Origin: Burkholderia sp. Ax-1724
Lineage (GTDB): Bacteria; Pseudomonadota; Gammaproteobacteria; Burkholderiales; Burkholderiaceae
NCBI RefSeq assembly: GCF_011752995.1
Contig: NZ_VWWL01000011.1
Coordinates: 62,001-126,000 of the forward strand
Length of the DNA stretch: 64,000 nucleotides
Direction of reading: 5' to 3'
The notes below the pieces were generated by a model. It was not told the origin of the DNA. It saw nothing but the letters and a program-made list of their open reading frames with translations, and searched no databases. Shown here one piece after another: positions 52,138 to 61,234 of this stretch (positions within the stretch are counted from its first letter, which is position 1; the number at the start of each line of letters is the position of its first letter). A program made the position numbers and the translations under genes.

Positions 52138-52977
52138 GTGACCGATTCCGCCCCGCTCTCTCCCGACGCCGCCGACGCCAAACCGCAGCGCGGCATTCAA
52201 GCGCTCGACAACACCGGCGACCTGCTGAACGCACTCGCCACCGCCGCGCGGCCGCTGAGTCTGCGCGATCTCGCAGCCGCGGCCGGCATGCCGCCCGCGA
52301 AAGCGTTTCCGCACCTCGTGAGTCTGCTGAAAATCGGCCTGCTGAGCCGCGATGCGGCGGGCTGCTTCGAGGCCGGACCGCTTGCGCTCGAACTGGGTTT
52401 GATCGGCTTGCAGCGCCTCTCGCCGACGCGCGAGGCCGAGCCCGAAGTCATCGATCTTGCGGCCTCGACCGGCATGAGCGTCGCGATGGCGGTGCTCGGA
52501 CCGCTCGGGCCGACCGTCGTGCGCCTCGAAGAAGCGGCACGGCCATTGCATGTGAGCTTGCGGGTCGGCACGGTGATGTCGCTCGTCAATACCACGATTG
52601 GCCGCGTGTTTGCTGCGTATGTCGCCGACGACGTGCGCGTGGGTCTGCTCGCCCAGGATCATCTGCGGCTCGCAGGCGCGAGCGCAACGGCTATCGCCAC
52701 GCAAAAAAGCCGCTACGCGCAACGTCTCGCGCAGATTCGCTCGCATGGCATCGATACCGCATTGAGCCGTCCGGTGCCTGGCATCGACACGCTCGCCGCG
52801 CCCGTGCTCGATCACACGGGCAGCATCTGCGTCGTGCTTGCGGTAATGGGGACAAGCGGCAGCTTCGATTGCGAACCGTCGGGCCAGCCTGCGCGGATCT
52901 TGCGCGCCGCCACACTGCGATTGTCGCGACGGTTCGGGTGGATGGCAGCGAACGATGTGGAAAGTGGGGGGACGTAG
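52138..52977 (+). CDS. IclR-family transcriptional regulator, copy 2 (GTG start)
   Basis: GTG at 52138 gives 279 residues with the same KPQRGIQ start to the wHTH as copy 1. The HTH reads LSLRDLAAAAGMPPAKAFPHLVSLLKIGLL; the effector domain has GMSVAMAVLGPLGPTVVRLEEA and IDTLAAPVLDHTGSICVVLAVMG. The similarity along the whole length shows a gene duplication. Closely following copy 1, the two may form heteromers or have diverged to sense different intermediates. Confidence 0.92.
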   Translation: MTDSAPLSPDAADAKPQRGIQALDNTGDLLNALATAARPLSLRDLAAAAGMPPAKAFPHLVSLLKIGLLSRDAAGCFEAGPLALELGLIGLQRLSPTREAEPEVIDLAASTGMSVAMAVLGPLGPTVVRLEEAARPLHVSLRVGTVMSLVNTTIGRVFAAYVADDVRVGLLAQDHLRLAGASATAIATQKSRYAQRLAQIRSHGIDTALSRPVPGIDTLAAPVLDHTGSICVVLAVMGTSGSFDCEPSGQPARILRAATLRLSRRFGWMAANDVESGGT

Positions 52978-52999
52978 GCGCTTTTCCGCCAAGCGACAC

Positions 53000-53860
53000 C
53001 TACCCCGCCCCCTCCGGCTCATGCGACCCGAGCCTCGCTTTCGCGTGGCGCATCTTTTCGAGCGTCTGCGGACCGGCCTTCAAGGCGACGCCGATCGCCA
53101 GCGCATCCATGATGCACAACTGCACGAGCCGCGACACGCCTGGCGTATTCGGATCGATCGGGCTCGGCACGCGCAGCAGCAGTGGAATATCGACGAGCCA
53201 GGCAAGCCGCGAACCGACGTTGGTCAGCGCGATCGTCGTCGCGCCGCGCTCCTTCGCGATCTGGATGCTCTCGTTCACCTCGACGCTGCGCCCCGAATGC
53301 GAGATCGCGAACGCCACGTCACCGGGTTCCATCAGGCCCGCGTAAAGCCGCTGCAAATGACCGTCGGTAAACGACGCCGAGGCGATGTCGATACGCAGAA
53401 AGCGCAGCGCCGCGTCCTGCGCGACGAGCCCCGAGCCCGAACCCACGCCGAAGAAAAACACGCGCCGCGCGCTCGACAGCGCGGCAATCGCGCTTTCGAC
53501 CACGGCCGGATCGAGCGCGCCACGCGCGTGCGTGATGCCATCGATCGCCGCCTCGCCGACCTTGTCCATCAGGGTCTGCACGTCGTCGTCGCGCGCGACC
53601 GTGGCCGACGCGTACGGCAGTCCGCCCGCCACGCTCTGCGCGAGCTGCATCTTGAAGTCGCGCAGACCATGCGCGCCGATCGCGCGGCAAAAACGCGTGA
53701 CGGAAGGCTCGGACACCTCGGCGCGTTGCGCGAGTTCGGTAATGCTCGCGCGCATCGCGAAGTCGACGTCGGCGAGCACCATCTCGGCGACCTTGCGCTC
53801 GGCGGGCCGCAGACTCGCAAGCGCGCCGCGGATATGGGGAATCAAGTTCGCTGCGGACAC
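53000..53860 (-). CDS. RpiR/HexR-type regulator with SIS domain (GTG start)
   Basis: The only start with a site is GTG at 53860 (AAGGAAC upstream); 286 residues. The RpiR HTH (LRPAERKVAEMVLADVDFAM...SITELAQRAEVSEPSVTRFCRAIGAHGLRDFKMQLAQSV) is followed by a SIS domain (ARRVFFFGVGSGSG...FAISHSGRSVEVNESIQIAKERGATTIALTN). Such regulators bind phosphorylated sugars. It lies in the same strand as the ABC-ATPase and SDR genes and would control the locus through the TGTA-N7-TACA sites. Confidence 0.93.
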   Translation of the reverse strand: MSAANLIPHIRGALASLRPAERKVAEMVLADVDFAMRASITELAQRAEVSEPSVTRFCRAIGAHGLRDFKMQLAQSVAGGLPYASATVARDDDVQTLMDKVGEAAIDGITHARGALDPAVVESAIAALSSARRVFFFGVGSGSGLVAQDAALRFLRIDIASASFTDGHLQRLYAGLMEPGDVAFAISHSGRSVEVNESIQIAKERGATTIALTNVGSRLAWLVDIPLLLRVPSPIDPNTPGVSRLVQLCIMDALAIGVALKAGPQTLEKMRHAKARLGSHEPEGAG

Positions 53861-53947
53861 CCGGTGTTCCTTAGGGTCTGTTACAGAGGGACCCGCGTCG
53901 CTCGCGGCTGGTTCGGCTCGAATGAGCCCCGGGCGGCAACACGCGGT

Positions 53948-55030
53948 TCAGACCAGCCTGCGTCCACTCTCCGTATCGAACAGATGAATGCATTCGGCCG
54001 GCAAGCGCAGTGCGACTCGCTGGCCGGGCTCGATCCTCGAGCGCTCGCGCGTCGTCACGCACCATGTGACGACGCCGATTTTCCCATACAGATGTGTTTC
54101 GGCGCCGGTCGGCTCGATCACTTCGACATCGAGCTCGGCATCGGGCGTTTGCGTCGCGATTTCGATGTGCTCGGGCCGCACGCCGAGCGTGACCTTCGCG
54201 CCGACCACCGCCGAGGCCGGCGCGCCGTCGAGCGCGACCTCGCCGCCGTCCGCGAGTTTCAGCGCAAGACCCGCGCCTTGCGTGCGATTGACGATCACGC
54301 CCTCGGCGAAATTCATCGACGGCGAACCGAGAAAGCTCGCGACGAACAGATTCGCGGGCCGGTCGTACAGTTCGAGCGGCATGCCGATCTGCTCGATGCG
54401 CCCCGCGTTCATCACGACGATGCGATCGGCCATCGTCATTGCCTCGATCTGATCGTGCGTGACGTAGATCACCGTATTCTTCAGCCGCTGATGCAGCGCC
54501 TTGATTTCGGTGCGCATCTGCACGCGTAGTTTCGCGTCGAGATTCGACAGCGGTTCGTCGAACAGGAACAGCGACGGCTCGCGCACCACCGCGCGGCCCA
54601 TCGCCACGCGTTGCCGCTGGCCGCCCGACAGCGCGCGCGGCAAGCGGTCCAGATAGCCGCTGAGATTCAGCATCTTCGCGGCGGCGTCGATGCGCGGCTT
54701 GAATCTCGCCGAGGATTCCTTACGAATCCGCGGACCGAATGCGATGTTGTCGTAGACCGACAGATGCGGATAGAGCGCATAGCTCTGGAACACCATCGAG
54801 ATATTGCGCTGCTGCGGCGCGAGCGTATTCGCACGCGTGCCGCCGATCATCAGATCGCCGCCGCTGATCTCTTCGAGCCCCGCCACCATCCGCATCAGCG
54901 TGCTCTTGCCGCAGCCCGACGGACCGACCAGCACGACGAACTCGCCGTCGTCGATGTCGAGATCGATGCCGTGCACGACCTGCGTGTCGCCATAGCGCTT
55001 GAAGATGCCGCTCAGTTGCACTGCTGCCAT
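53948..55030 (-). CDS. Sugar ABC-transporter ATPase (UgpC/MalK-like)
   Basis: 360 residues from the ATG at 55030 (GAGGA upstream). Walker A GPSGCGKSTL, Q-loop QSYALYPHLSV, signature LSGGQRQRVAMGRA, Walker B LFLFDEPLSNLDAKLR and the H-loop VTHDQIEAMTM are intact. The C-terminal OB-type regulatory domain (FLGSPSMNFAEG, LGVRPEHIEI) is that of MalK-type ATPases. It would energise the binding protein and permeases encoded divergently at 56162-59319. The gene is separated from the permease genes by being on the opposite strand. Confidence 0.95.
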   Translation of the reverse strand: MAAVQLSGIFKRYGDTQVVHGIDLDIDDGEFVVLVGPSGCGKSTLMRMVAGLEEISGGDLMIGGTRANTLAPQQRNISMVFQSYALYPHLSVYDNIAFGPRIRKESSARFKPRIDAAAKMLNLSGYLDRLPRALSGGQRQRVAMGRAVVREPSLFLFDEPLSNLDAKLRVQMRTEIKALHQRLKNTVIYVTHDQIEAMTMADRIVVMNAGRIEQIGMPLELYDRPANLFVASFLGSPSMNFAEGVIVNRTQGAGLALKLADGGEVALDGAPASAVVGAKVTLGVRPEHIEIATQTPDAELDVEVIEPTGAETHLYGKIGVVTWCVTTRERSRIEPGQRVALRLPAECIHLFDTESGRRLV

Positions 55031-55097
55031 GCTGTCCTCATTGTCTTGCTGCGTGTTGTCTTGCCTGCGTCGTTACCCATGCGCTCAAGGCGCCGGC

Positions 55098-55871
55098 TCA
55101 AAACGATTCGAGCGTCAGTTCCTCGGCCATCAAACGGTTGCCCGCCATCAACCCGCCGTCCACCGGCAGCGCGACGCCGGTAATCACGCGCGCCATCGGC
55201 GAGGCGAGAAACAGCACCGCGTCGGCGATATCGTCGGGCGTCGCGAAGTCGCGCAACGGGTACCACTTTTTCAGGTCCTCGAACACCTGCGGGTTTTTAT
55301 CGACCCGCGCCTGCCACGCCTGCGTCTTCACCGTGCCCGGACACACGATGTTCGCGCGAATGCCGTAGCGGCCCAGTTCGATGGCGAGTGCTTTCGTATA
55401 ACTGACGAGCCCGGCCTTCGCCGCGCTATACGCGGGATGGCCAAGCGCCGCGAGTCCGTTCACCGAGCCGATCAGCACGAGCGCGCCGCGTTGCCGCTCG
55501 ATCATCGAGGCACGCACCGCTTCCACCGTGTGATACGTGCCGTTCAGATTCAGATGCACGTCGCGCTGCCAGCTCGCGGCATCGGTCGTCGCGAGCGTCG
55601 TGCCGAGCGCCGCGCCCGCGTTCGCGACCAGCACGTCGACTGGCCCACGCGTCGCGACCGCCGCGGCCACCGCCTGCTGCACCGCAGCGGCGTCGCCGAG
55701 ATCGACCGCGACCGGCGTGACGTTGTCCTTGCCGAGTTGCGCGCTCAGCGCTTGCAGCGCGGCCGCGTCGATGTCGAGCGCGAGCACCGTGTCGCCCTCC
55801 GCCACGAAGCGCCTGCACAACACGCTGCCGATCCCGCCGCACGCCCCTGTCACCAACACCACACGATTCAT
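55098..55871 (-). CDS. Short-chain dehydrogenase/reductase
   Basis: 257 residues from the ATG at 55871 after GTGAGGTCGAG. Classical SDR motifs: TGACGGIG (cofactor), DVLVANAGAAL (NAG), and the catalytic S-Y-K in GSVNGLAAL...HPAYSAAKAG. The substrate is probably the imported sugar or polyol, given the neighbouring ABC transporter. First gene of the minus-strand operon with the ATPase gene and the RpiR regulator. Confidence 0.93.
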   Translation of the reverse strand: MNRVVLVTGACGGIGSVLCRRFVAEGDTVLALDIDAAALQALSAQLGKDNVTPVAVDLGDAAAVQQAVAAAVATRGPVDVLVANAGAALGTTLATTDAASWQRDVHLNLNGTYHTVEAVRASMIERQRGALVLIGSVNGLAALGHPAYSAAKAGLVSYTKALAIELGRYGIRANIVCPGTVKTQAWQARVDKNPQVFEDLKKWYPLRDFATPDDIADAVLFLASPMARVITGVALPVDGGLMAGNRLMAEELTLESF

Positions 55872-55924
55872 CTCGACCTCACTCGTCCACGCCCCGCCCG
55901 TGCCACCCGAGCCGCGGACCACTC

Positions 55925-55939
55925 TGTAAATTTCCTACA
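55925..55939 (-). promoter_or_regulatory. RpiR/HexR-type operator, SDR side
   Basis: TGTAAATTTCCTACA follows the pattern TGTA-N7-TACA of RpiR/HexR-type sites. It lies 54 bases upstream of the SDR start codon. Confidence 0.5.
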
Positions 55940-56091
55940 AGCCTGATGCGAGCCACGCTCGTGGTGATCCCGAAGAATGGGTTTTCGTGTCATCACGCAA
56001 TGCAGAATACCCCATGCTTTACAGCATCTTATGCACAAACCCGGGGTAAAAGAAATATCGCAGACCCTACGTGACAAGCCATTTTTCGTCA

Positions 56092-56106
56092 TGTAGGATT
56101 TTTTCA
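56092..56106 (+). promoter_or_regulatory. Second, weaker operator-like site, binding-protein side
   Basis: TGTAGGATTTTTTCA keeps the left half-site (TGTA) and the A/T-rich middle, with a degenerate right half (TTCA). It lies 56 bases upstream of the binding-protein start. Shared pattern suggests common control of both operons. Confidence 0.35.
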
Positions 56107-56161
56107 AACAATCAACCCAAGGCGGCCGGTGACGGCGGCAAACCACCCACAGGAGAGAGAA

Positions 56162-57394
56162 ATGTCGTTGCATGCCCGTGCTTCCCTCGCGCTAGGCAAA
56201 GTCGCCGTGGCGCTCGCGTTTGCAGGTATCGCCGTGGCGGCCCACGCCGACACGGTCCGCGTGACCGTCGCCCACTACAGCGATGCCACCGCGCCGTACT
56301 TCGAGAAAATGGCGCGCAACTTCGAGAAGGCCAACCCCGGCACGACCATCAAGATCGAAGACGTGAACTGGGACACGCTGCAACAGAAGCTGCAAACGGA
56401 CATTTCCGGCGGCGCCAACGCCGACCTCGCGATCGTCGGCACGCGCTGGCTGCTCGACTTCGTGAAGGACGACGTGGCCGAGCCGCTCGACGGCTACATG
56501 GACGCGAACTTCAAGAACCGCTTCATCGGGCCGTTCCTGGCTCCTGGCCAGATCAACGGCAAGACCTACGGCCTGCCGATTGCCGCTTCGGCTCGCGCGC
56601 TCTACTACAACAAGGACCTGCTCGCGAAGGTCGGCTATCCCGACGGCCCGAAGAGCTGGAACGACGTGATCGATGCGTCGAAGAAACTGAAGGCGCAAGG
56701 CATTGCCGGCTTCGGTCTGCAAGGCAAGGAAATCGAAACCGACGTCTACTATTACTACGCGCTGTGGACCAACGGCGGCGACGTGGTCGGCAAGGACGGC
56801 AAGGCCGCGTTCAATTCGCCGGCCGGCATCAAGGCCGCCACGCTCTACAAGACGATGATCGACCAGGGGCTCACGCAACCGGGCGTGACCGGCTATAGCC
56901 GCGAAGACGTGCAGAACCTCTTCAAGCAGGGCCGCGTCGCGATGGTGATCTCGGCGCCGTTCCTCGCCAAGCAGATCAAGAAGGAAGCACCGAACCTCAA
57001 GTACGGCATCGATCCGGTGCCGATGGGCACGACGCACGCGACATACGCGGTCACCGATTCGATCGTGATGTTCAAGAATTCGAAAGTGAAGAAGAGCGCG
57101 TGGAAGTTCCTCGACTATCTGTTCACGAAGGAACCGCGCGTCGAGTTCACGACGACCGAGGGCTTCCTGCCGACCACGAAGGCCGAAGCAGCGGACCCGG
57201 CATTCAACGATCCGGATACCAAAGCATTTGTCGCGTTGCTGCCGACCGCTCACTTCGCGCCGACCGTAACGGGTTGGGAAGACACCGCGAAGGCCGTAAC
57301 CGACGCGATGCAGGCGATCTACCTCGGCAAGGCGCAACCGGCCGACGCGCTGAATGCCGCGGCGGCGCAGGCGAACAAGTCGCTTGGTCACTGA
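56162..57394 (+). CDS. Sugar ABC-transporter substrate-binding protein
   Basis: 410 residues from the ATG at 56162 after ACAGGAGAGAGAA. A Sec signal peptide ends near AVAAHADT. The mature protein is a cluster B (MalE-like) binding protein: FEKMARNFEKANPGTTIKIED, QQKLQTDISGGANADLAIVG, and YGLPIAASARALYYNKDLLAKVGYPDGPKSWNDV. Many aromatic residues typical of carbohydrate sites. Substrate is not fixed; the SDR and RpiR context suggests a sugar or sugar alcohol. Heads the plus-strand transport operon. Confidence 0.95.
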   Translation: MSLHARASLALGKVAVALAFAGIAVAAHADTVRVTVAHYSDATAPYFEKMARNFEKANPGTTIKIEDVNWDTLQQKLQTDISGGANADLAIVGTRWLLDFVKDDVAEPLDGYMDANFKNRFIGPFLAPGQINGKTYGLPIAASARALYYNKDLLAKVGYPDGPKSWNDVIDASKKLKAQGIAGFGLQGKEIETDVYYYYALWTNGGDVVGKDGKAAFNSPAGIKAATLYKTMIDQGLTQPGVTGYSREDVQNLFKQGRVAMVISAPFLAKQIKKEAPNLKYGIDPVPMGTTHATYAVTDSIVMFKNSKVKKSAWKFLDYLFTKEPRVEFTTTEGFLPTTKAEAADPAFNDPDTKAFVALLPTAHFAPTVTGWEDTAKAVTDAMQAIYLGKAQPADALNAAAAQANKSLGH

Positions 57395-57441
57395 GGCATC
57401 GTCGTTCGGAATAATCGGGCGTTGACGGGTAGAATCCGGAA

Positions 57442-57471
57442 CGCGCGCCGCCGTTGCCACGACGGCGCGCG
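57442..57471 (+). terminator. Intercistronic hairpin after the binding-protein gene
   Basis: CGCGCGCCG and CGGCGCGCG form a 9-bp stem, with a further CCGT/ACGG pairing inside. No T-run. Such structures commonly give excess binding protein over the membrane subunits by partial termination or mRNA stabilisation. Confidence 0.45.
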
Positions 57472-57580
57472 AGTCCGCTTCGGCACGGCTTCACCCAACA
57501 GTCCGATTGACTGATGTACTCTCCGGCCCATTCCGTCGCGCCCGCCGTGTAACGCGGGCGCGTCTTACGATCGAGCACGC

Positions 57581-58471
57581 ATGAGCCGTTCCGTTTCTCC
57601 GCGCGCGCACGCGCCCTGGTTGCTGATCGCGCCGAGCCTCGTGCTCGCGCTGTTCATCATCAGCTACCCGATTTTCAACATCGTGTGGCAATCGCTGCAC
57701 GAGGTGTCGCGCTTCGGCGCGATTCGCGACTTCACCGGTCTGCAGAATTTCATCAACGTGTTCCAGGACCCGGTGTTTCTTTCTTCCGTGCGCCGCACGA
57801 TTGTCTGGACCGTGTGCGTGGTGGGCGGCACCGTCGCGATCTCGGTGCCGGTCGCGCTGATTCTGAATCAGGACTTTCACGGTCGCGGCATCGCCCGCAC
57901 CATCGTGATGCTGCCGTGGTCCGTCTCGCTGACGATGACCGCCGTCGTATGGCGCTGGGCCTTCAACGACGACTACGGCATGGTCAACGTCACGTTGCAG
58001 CGGCTCGGTTTGATCGGCGGCCCGATACATTGGCTCGCCACGCCCGAACTCGCGTTTCCGGTGGAAATCGCGGTCGGCATTCTCGTGTCGATTCCGTTTA
58101 CGGTGACGATCTTCCTCGGCGGCCTCTCCTCGGTGCCGGGCGATATCTACGAAGCCGCGCGCATCGACGGCGCGAGCGCATGGCAGCAGTTCCGCCTGTT
58201 GACGATGCCGCTCCTGCGCCCATTCATCAACATGGCGATCCTGCTCAACGTGATCTACGTGTTCAACTCGTTTCCGATCATCTGGGTCATGACCCAGGGC
58301 GGCCCCGACAACGGCACGCACATTCTCGTCACGTACCTGTACGAACTGGGGTTCCGGCTCGGACGCCCCGGCGAGGCGGCCGCCGTGTCGCTCATCATGC
58401 TCGTCATGCTGTTCGTGTTCTCGATTGCCTATCTGCGTCTGCAACGCGCGAAAGAAGGAGCGCCGTCATGA
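57581..58471 (+). CDS. Sugar ABC-transporter permease 1 (MalF/UgpA-like)
   Basis: 296 residues from the ATG at 57581; the ribosome site is weak. Six hydrophobic helices are visible, beginning APWLLIAPSLVLALFIISYPIF. The EAA loop that docks on the ATPase is YEAARIDGASAWQQFRLLTMPLLRP. A 4-nt overlap (ATGA) links it to the second permease. With the latter and the MalK-like ATPase it forms the importer for the binding protein's ligand. Confidence 0.95.
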   Translation: MSRSVSPRAHAPWLLIAPSLVLALFIISYPIFNIVWQSLHEVSRFGAIRDFTGLQNFINVFQDPVFLSSVRRTIVWTVCVVGGTVAISVPVALILNQDFHGRGIARTIVMLPWSVSLTMTAVVWRWAFNDDYGMVNVTLQRLGLIGGPIHWLATPELAFPVEIAVGILVSIPFTVTIFLGGLSSVPGDIYEAARIDGASAWQQFRLLTMPLLRPFINMAILLNVIYVFNSFPIIWVMTQGGPDNGTHILVTYLYELGFRLGRPGEAAAVSLIMLVMLFVFSIAYLRLQRAKEGAPS

Positions 58472-59319
58472 GTCTCAGTGCCCGGACAAAGCGCTCGCTG
58501 TGGTGCTGGCTCGCGCTCTCGCCGCTCGTGATCGTCGTGCTGTTTCCGTTCGCGGTGATGTTCTTCACCGCCGTAAAACCGGCTTCGGAGATCTTCGTGT
58601 ACCCGGCGCGCTGGCTGCCGGTGCACTGGCAGTGGAGCAATTTCGTCGACATGTGGGAAGCGGCCAACTTCGGCGTCGCGCTGCGCAACAGCACGATCAT
58701 CAGTTTGCTGTCGACCTCGCTCGCACTCGCGGTAAGCCTGCCCGCCGCTTACGCGCTCGCGCGTTTTCCGTTTCGCGGACGCGGCCTGTACCGCCAGTTC
58801 CTGCTCGTCACGCAGATGCTCTCGCCGATCCTGCTCGTGGTCGGCCTGTTCCGCCTTGCCGCAATGATTCCGTGGGGCGACGGCAATCTGGTCGATTCGA
58901 AGATCGGCGTGATCGTGTCGTATGCGGCGTTCAATATCGCGTTCGCGGTGTGGATGCTGTCGTCGTACTTTCAGACCGTGCCGCAGGACCTGGAAGAATC
59001 GGCATGGCTCGAAGGCTGCAGCCGCACCCGCGCGGTATTCAAGGTGTTTCTGCCGCTGGCGGTGCCGGCCATCGTCGTGACCGCGATCTTCACGTTCATC
59101 AATGCATGGAACGAGTTCGCGGTGGTCTATACGCTGATCCGCTCACCGGAGAACAAGACGCTGACCGTGCAGGTGACCGATATGGTCGCGGGCAAGTACG
59201 TCGTCGAATGGCATCTCGTGATGGCGGCAACCTTGTGCGCGACCTTGCCGGTGTCGGTCGTGTTCGCGTGGTTGCAGCGCTATCTCGTGAAGGGGCTGGC
59301 GCTGGGCGCAGTGAAGTAG
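58468..59319 (+). CDS. Sugar ABC-transporter permease 2 (MalG/UgpE-like)
   Basis: 283 residues from the ATG at 58468 (GAAGGAG upstream), overlapping the first permease stop by 4 nt. Six helices and the EAA loop LEESAWLEGCSRTRAVFKVFLPLAVPAI are typical; the C-terminus KGLALGAVK is standard for MalG-type permeases. Last gene of the transport operon. Confidence 0.95.
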   Translation: MSLSARTKRSLWCWLALSPLVIVVLFPFAVMFFTAVKPASEIFVYPARWLPVHWQWSNFVDMWEAANFGVALRNSTIISLLSTSLALAVSLPAAYALARFPFRGRGLYRQFLLVTQMLSPILLVVGLFRLAAMIPWGDGNLVDSKIGVIVSYAAFNIAFAVWMLSSYFQTVPQDLEESAWLEGCSRTRAVFKVFLPLAVPAIVVTAIFTFINAWNEFAVVYTLIRSPENKTLTVQVTDMVAGKYVVEWHLVMAATLCATLPVSVVFAWLQRYLVKGLALGAVK

Positions 59320-59416
59320 CGCTGATGGGGTAGCGACGAGATAGACCTCGCGCTGCCGCACGTGTTGCGGCGCAGGCAACTCGTGCGGCTGATTCGTCTG
59401 GCTTGCGCGCTGCGCG

Positions 59417-59710
59417 TCAGTCGACGCCGCGCACGATGCGCAAATCGCGCTCGACGCCATCGCCCAATGCGGCCAGCGCCTTCTTGTACTCCTCGCTGTC
59501 GTAAGCGGCGACGGCCTGCTCGTACGTCGGGAATTCGATCACGACCGTGCGCTCCGTGAGGCCTTGCTCGCGCGCCTCGTCCGCCACCCCGCGCACGAGA
59601 AACTTGCCGCCTGCCGCGGCCACCGCGGCCGGGGCCAATTGCGCGTAGGCAGCCAGTTTCTGCGGGTCGTTCGTTTTGCGGTACGACGACACCCAATAAC
59701 CCTTGCTCAT
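59417..59710 (-). CDS. DUF1330 protein
   Basis: 97 residues from the ATG at 59710 after CAAGGAGATTCGA. The ferredoxin-like DUF1330 pattern is plain: KGYWVSSYRKTNDPQKLAAYAQLAPAAVAAAGGKFLVRG, then VVIEFPTYEQAVAAYDSEEYKKAL. Dimeric alpha/beta-barrel fold; biochemical role unknown in the family. Confidence 0.9.
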   Translation of the reverse strand: MSKGYWVSSYRKTNDPQKLAAYAQLAPAAVAAAGGKFLVRGVADEAREQGLTERTVVIEFPTYEQAVAAYDSEEYKKALAALGDGVERDLRIVRGVD

Positions 59711-59934
59711 TCGAATCTCCTTGTGTGATGGTTCAAAGCAGTCGCGGTGCTACATAGTAGCAAAGAGCCGCCGCGAAGCCATGACGTCGTCGCACATGAA
59801 CGCTCACAACCCAAGCCCTCTCCTCATGCAACACAAGACGCCTTAGCTATTAAGCGTTTTGTGCACTACGATTGCCTTTGCACACTTCGGGTGCGAGTCG
59901 GCCCAGGTCGAACGGACAATCAAGGAGACGATGA

Positions 59935-61083
59935 ATGAGCGAGCAATATGGCATGTTCTGTCCATGCTGCGGCATCGCGGAGCATCGGGCAATGAGCCGC
60001 AGGACTTTCATGAGCCTGATTGCCGGCAGTGCCGCGGGGCTCGCCATGCCCTCGGTATTTGCGGACACACCAACCGTTCCTTCCATCGCCTACGACTCGA
60101 TTGCCAATCCCGTACGCCTGCCGGCCGACATGTATTTCGGCGAATGCTCGGGCGTCACGCTCAATTCGCGCGGACACATCTTCGTGCTGTCGCGCGGCAA
60201 CAGCACGGGCCCCGCCTATGGCGCGGCCGCGGCTCAACTGCTCGAATTCGCGCCCGACGGACGCTTCGTGCGCGAGATCGGCCATAACCTCTATGCGTGG
60301 TCGTTCGCGCATTCGGTCAAGGTTGACCGGCACGACAACATCTGGGTCACGGACAAAGGCTCCGACATGGTGATCAAGTTCACGCCGGACGGACGCGTTG
60401 CCATGGTGTTCGGCCGCAAGCAGGAAGCGTCGGACGAGGACACCGCGCCGCTCAAGCATCCGAATCCGCCGCTGCCGGCCGAGCCCGGACGCTTTCGCCA
60501 GGTGACCGACGTCGCGTGGGACAAAGCGGGCAACGCCTATATCAGCGACGGCTATATCAACTCGCGCGTCGCCAAGGTCGATCGCGACGGCAACTGGCTC
60601 AAGTCGTGGGGCGATCGCGGCACGGGTCCGGGGCAATTCCATACGCCGCACAGTATTGCCGTCGACGCAAACGACCACGTCTATGTGGCCGATCGCAGCA
60701 ACCGGCGCATTCAGGTGTTCGATACCGAAGGCACGTTCCTGCGCCAGTTCACGATCGACGTGCCGGTACCGCCGGATGCGCGCCCCGCGATCGGCAACAT
60801 GCCGAGCGAAGCCGATATCGCCGCGGGCACGTTCGCGCCAGGCTCGCCGTGGGCCATCTGCATCTCGCCGGGACCGCACCAGGTGCTCTATAGCGCCGAT
60901 GCGTTTCCCGGCCGCATCTACAAGATGACGCTCGACGGCAAGGTACTCGGCGTGCTCGGCCAATCGGGCAAGCAGCCGAAGCAGTTCGGCTGGATTCATC
61001 AGATGGCGTGTCCCGCCGAGAACACGCTATTCGTCGCGGAGCTATTGAACTGGCGGATTCAGAAGCTGATCTTGCATGCGTGA
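59935..61083 (+). CDS. Tat-exported NHL-repeat protein (peptidyl-hydroxyglycine-lyase-like propeller)
   Basis: 382 residues from the ATG at 59935 after CAAGGAGACGATGA. The first 18 residues contain CPCCGIAEHR, before a twin-arginine signal MSRRTFMSLIAGSAAGLAMPS. The mature protein is a six-bladed beta-propeller of NHL repeats (for example PHSIAVDANDHVYVADRSNRRIQVFDTEGTF and WVTDKGSDMVIKFTPDGR). The closest class I know is the peptidylamidoglycolate lyase-type propeller with conserved metal-site His. Its substrate is unknown. The cysteine motif ahead of the Tat signal is unusual. Confidence 0.88.
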   Translation: MSEQYGMFCPCCGIAEHRAMSRRTFMSLIAGSAAGLAMPSVFADTPTVPSIAYDSIANPVRLPADMYFGECSGVTLNSRGHIFVLSRGNSTGPAYGAAAAQLLEFAPDGRFVREIGHNLYAWSFAHSVKVDRHDNIWVTDKGSDMVIKFTPDGRVAMVFGRKQEASDEDTAPLKHPNPPLPAEPGRFRQVTDVAWDKAGNAYISDGYINSRVAKVDRDGNWLKSWGDRGTGPGQFHTPHSIAVDANDHVYVADRSNRRIQVFDTEGTFLRQFTIDVPVPPDARPAIGNMPSEADIAAGTFAPGSPWAICISPGPHQVLYSADAFPGRIYKMTLDGKVLGVLGQSGKQPKQFGWIHQMACPAENTLFVAELLNWRIQKLILHA

Positions 61084-61234
61084 TGGAAGCTGAAGGGCGC
61101 TGAATGACGTTGCGAGGTTTTTATCGCAACGTCATGCAGCGCCGCCCGGCGATTCAGCACCTTGCCGATTTCGCCGGACCGGAAGCATGCGTCGCGAGAC
61201 GGGACCTGTCGCGCGAAAGCGCGAGGCCAGCGTA

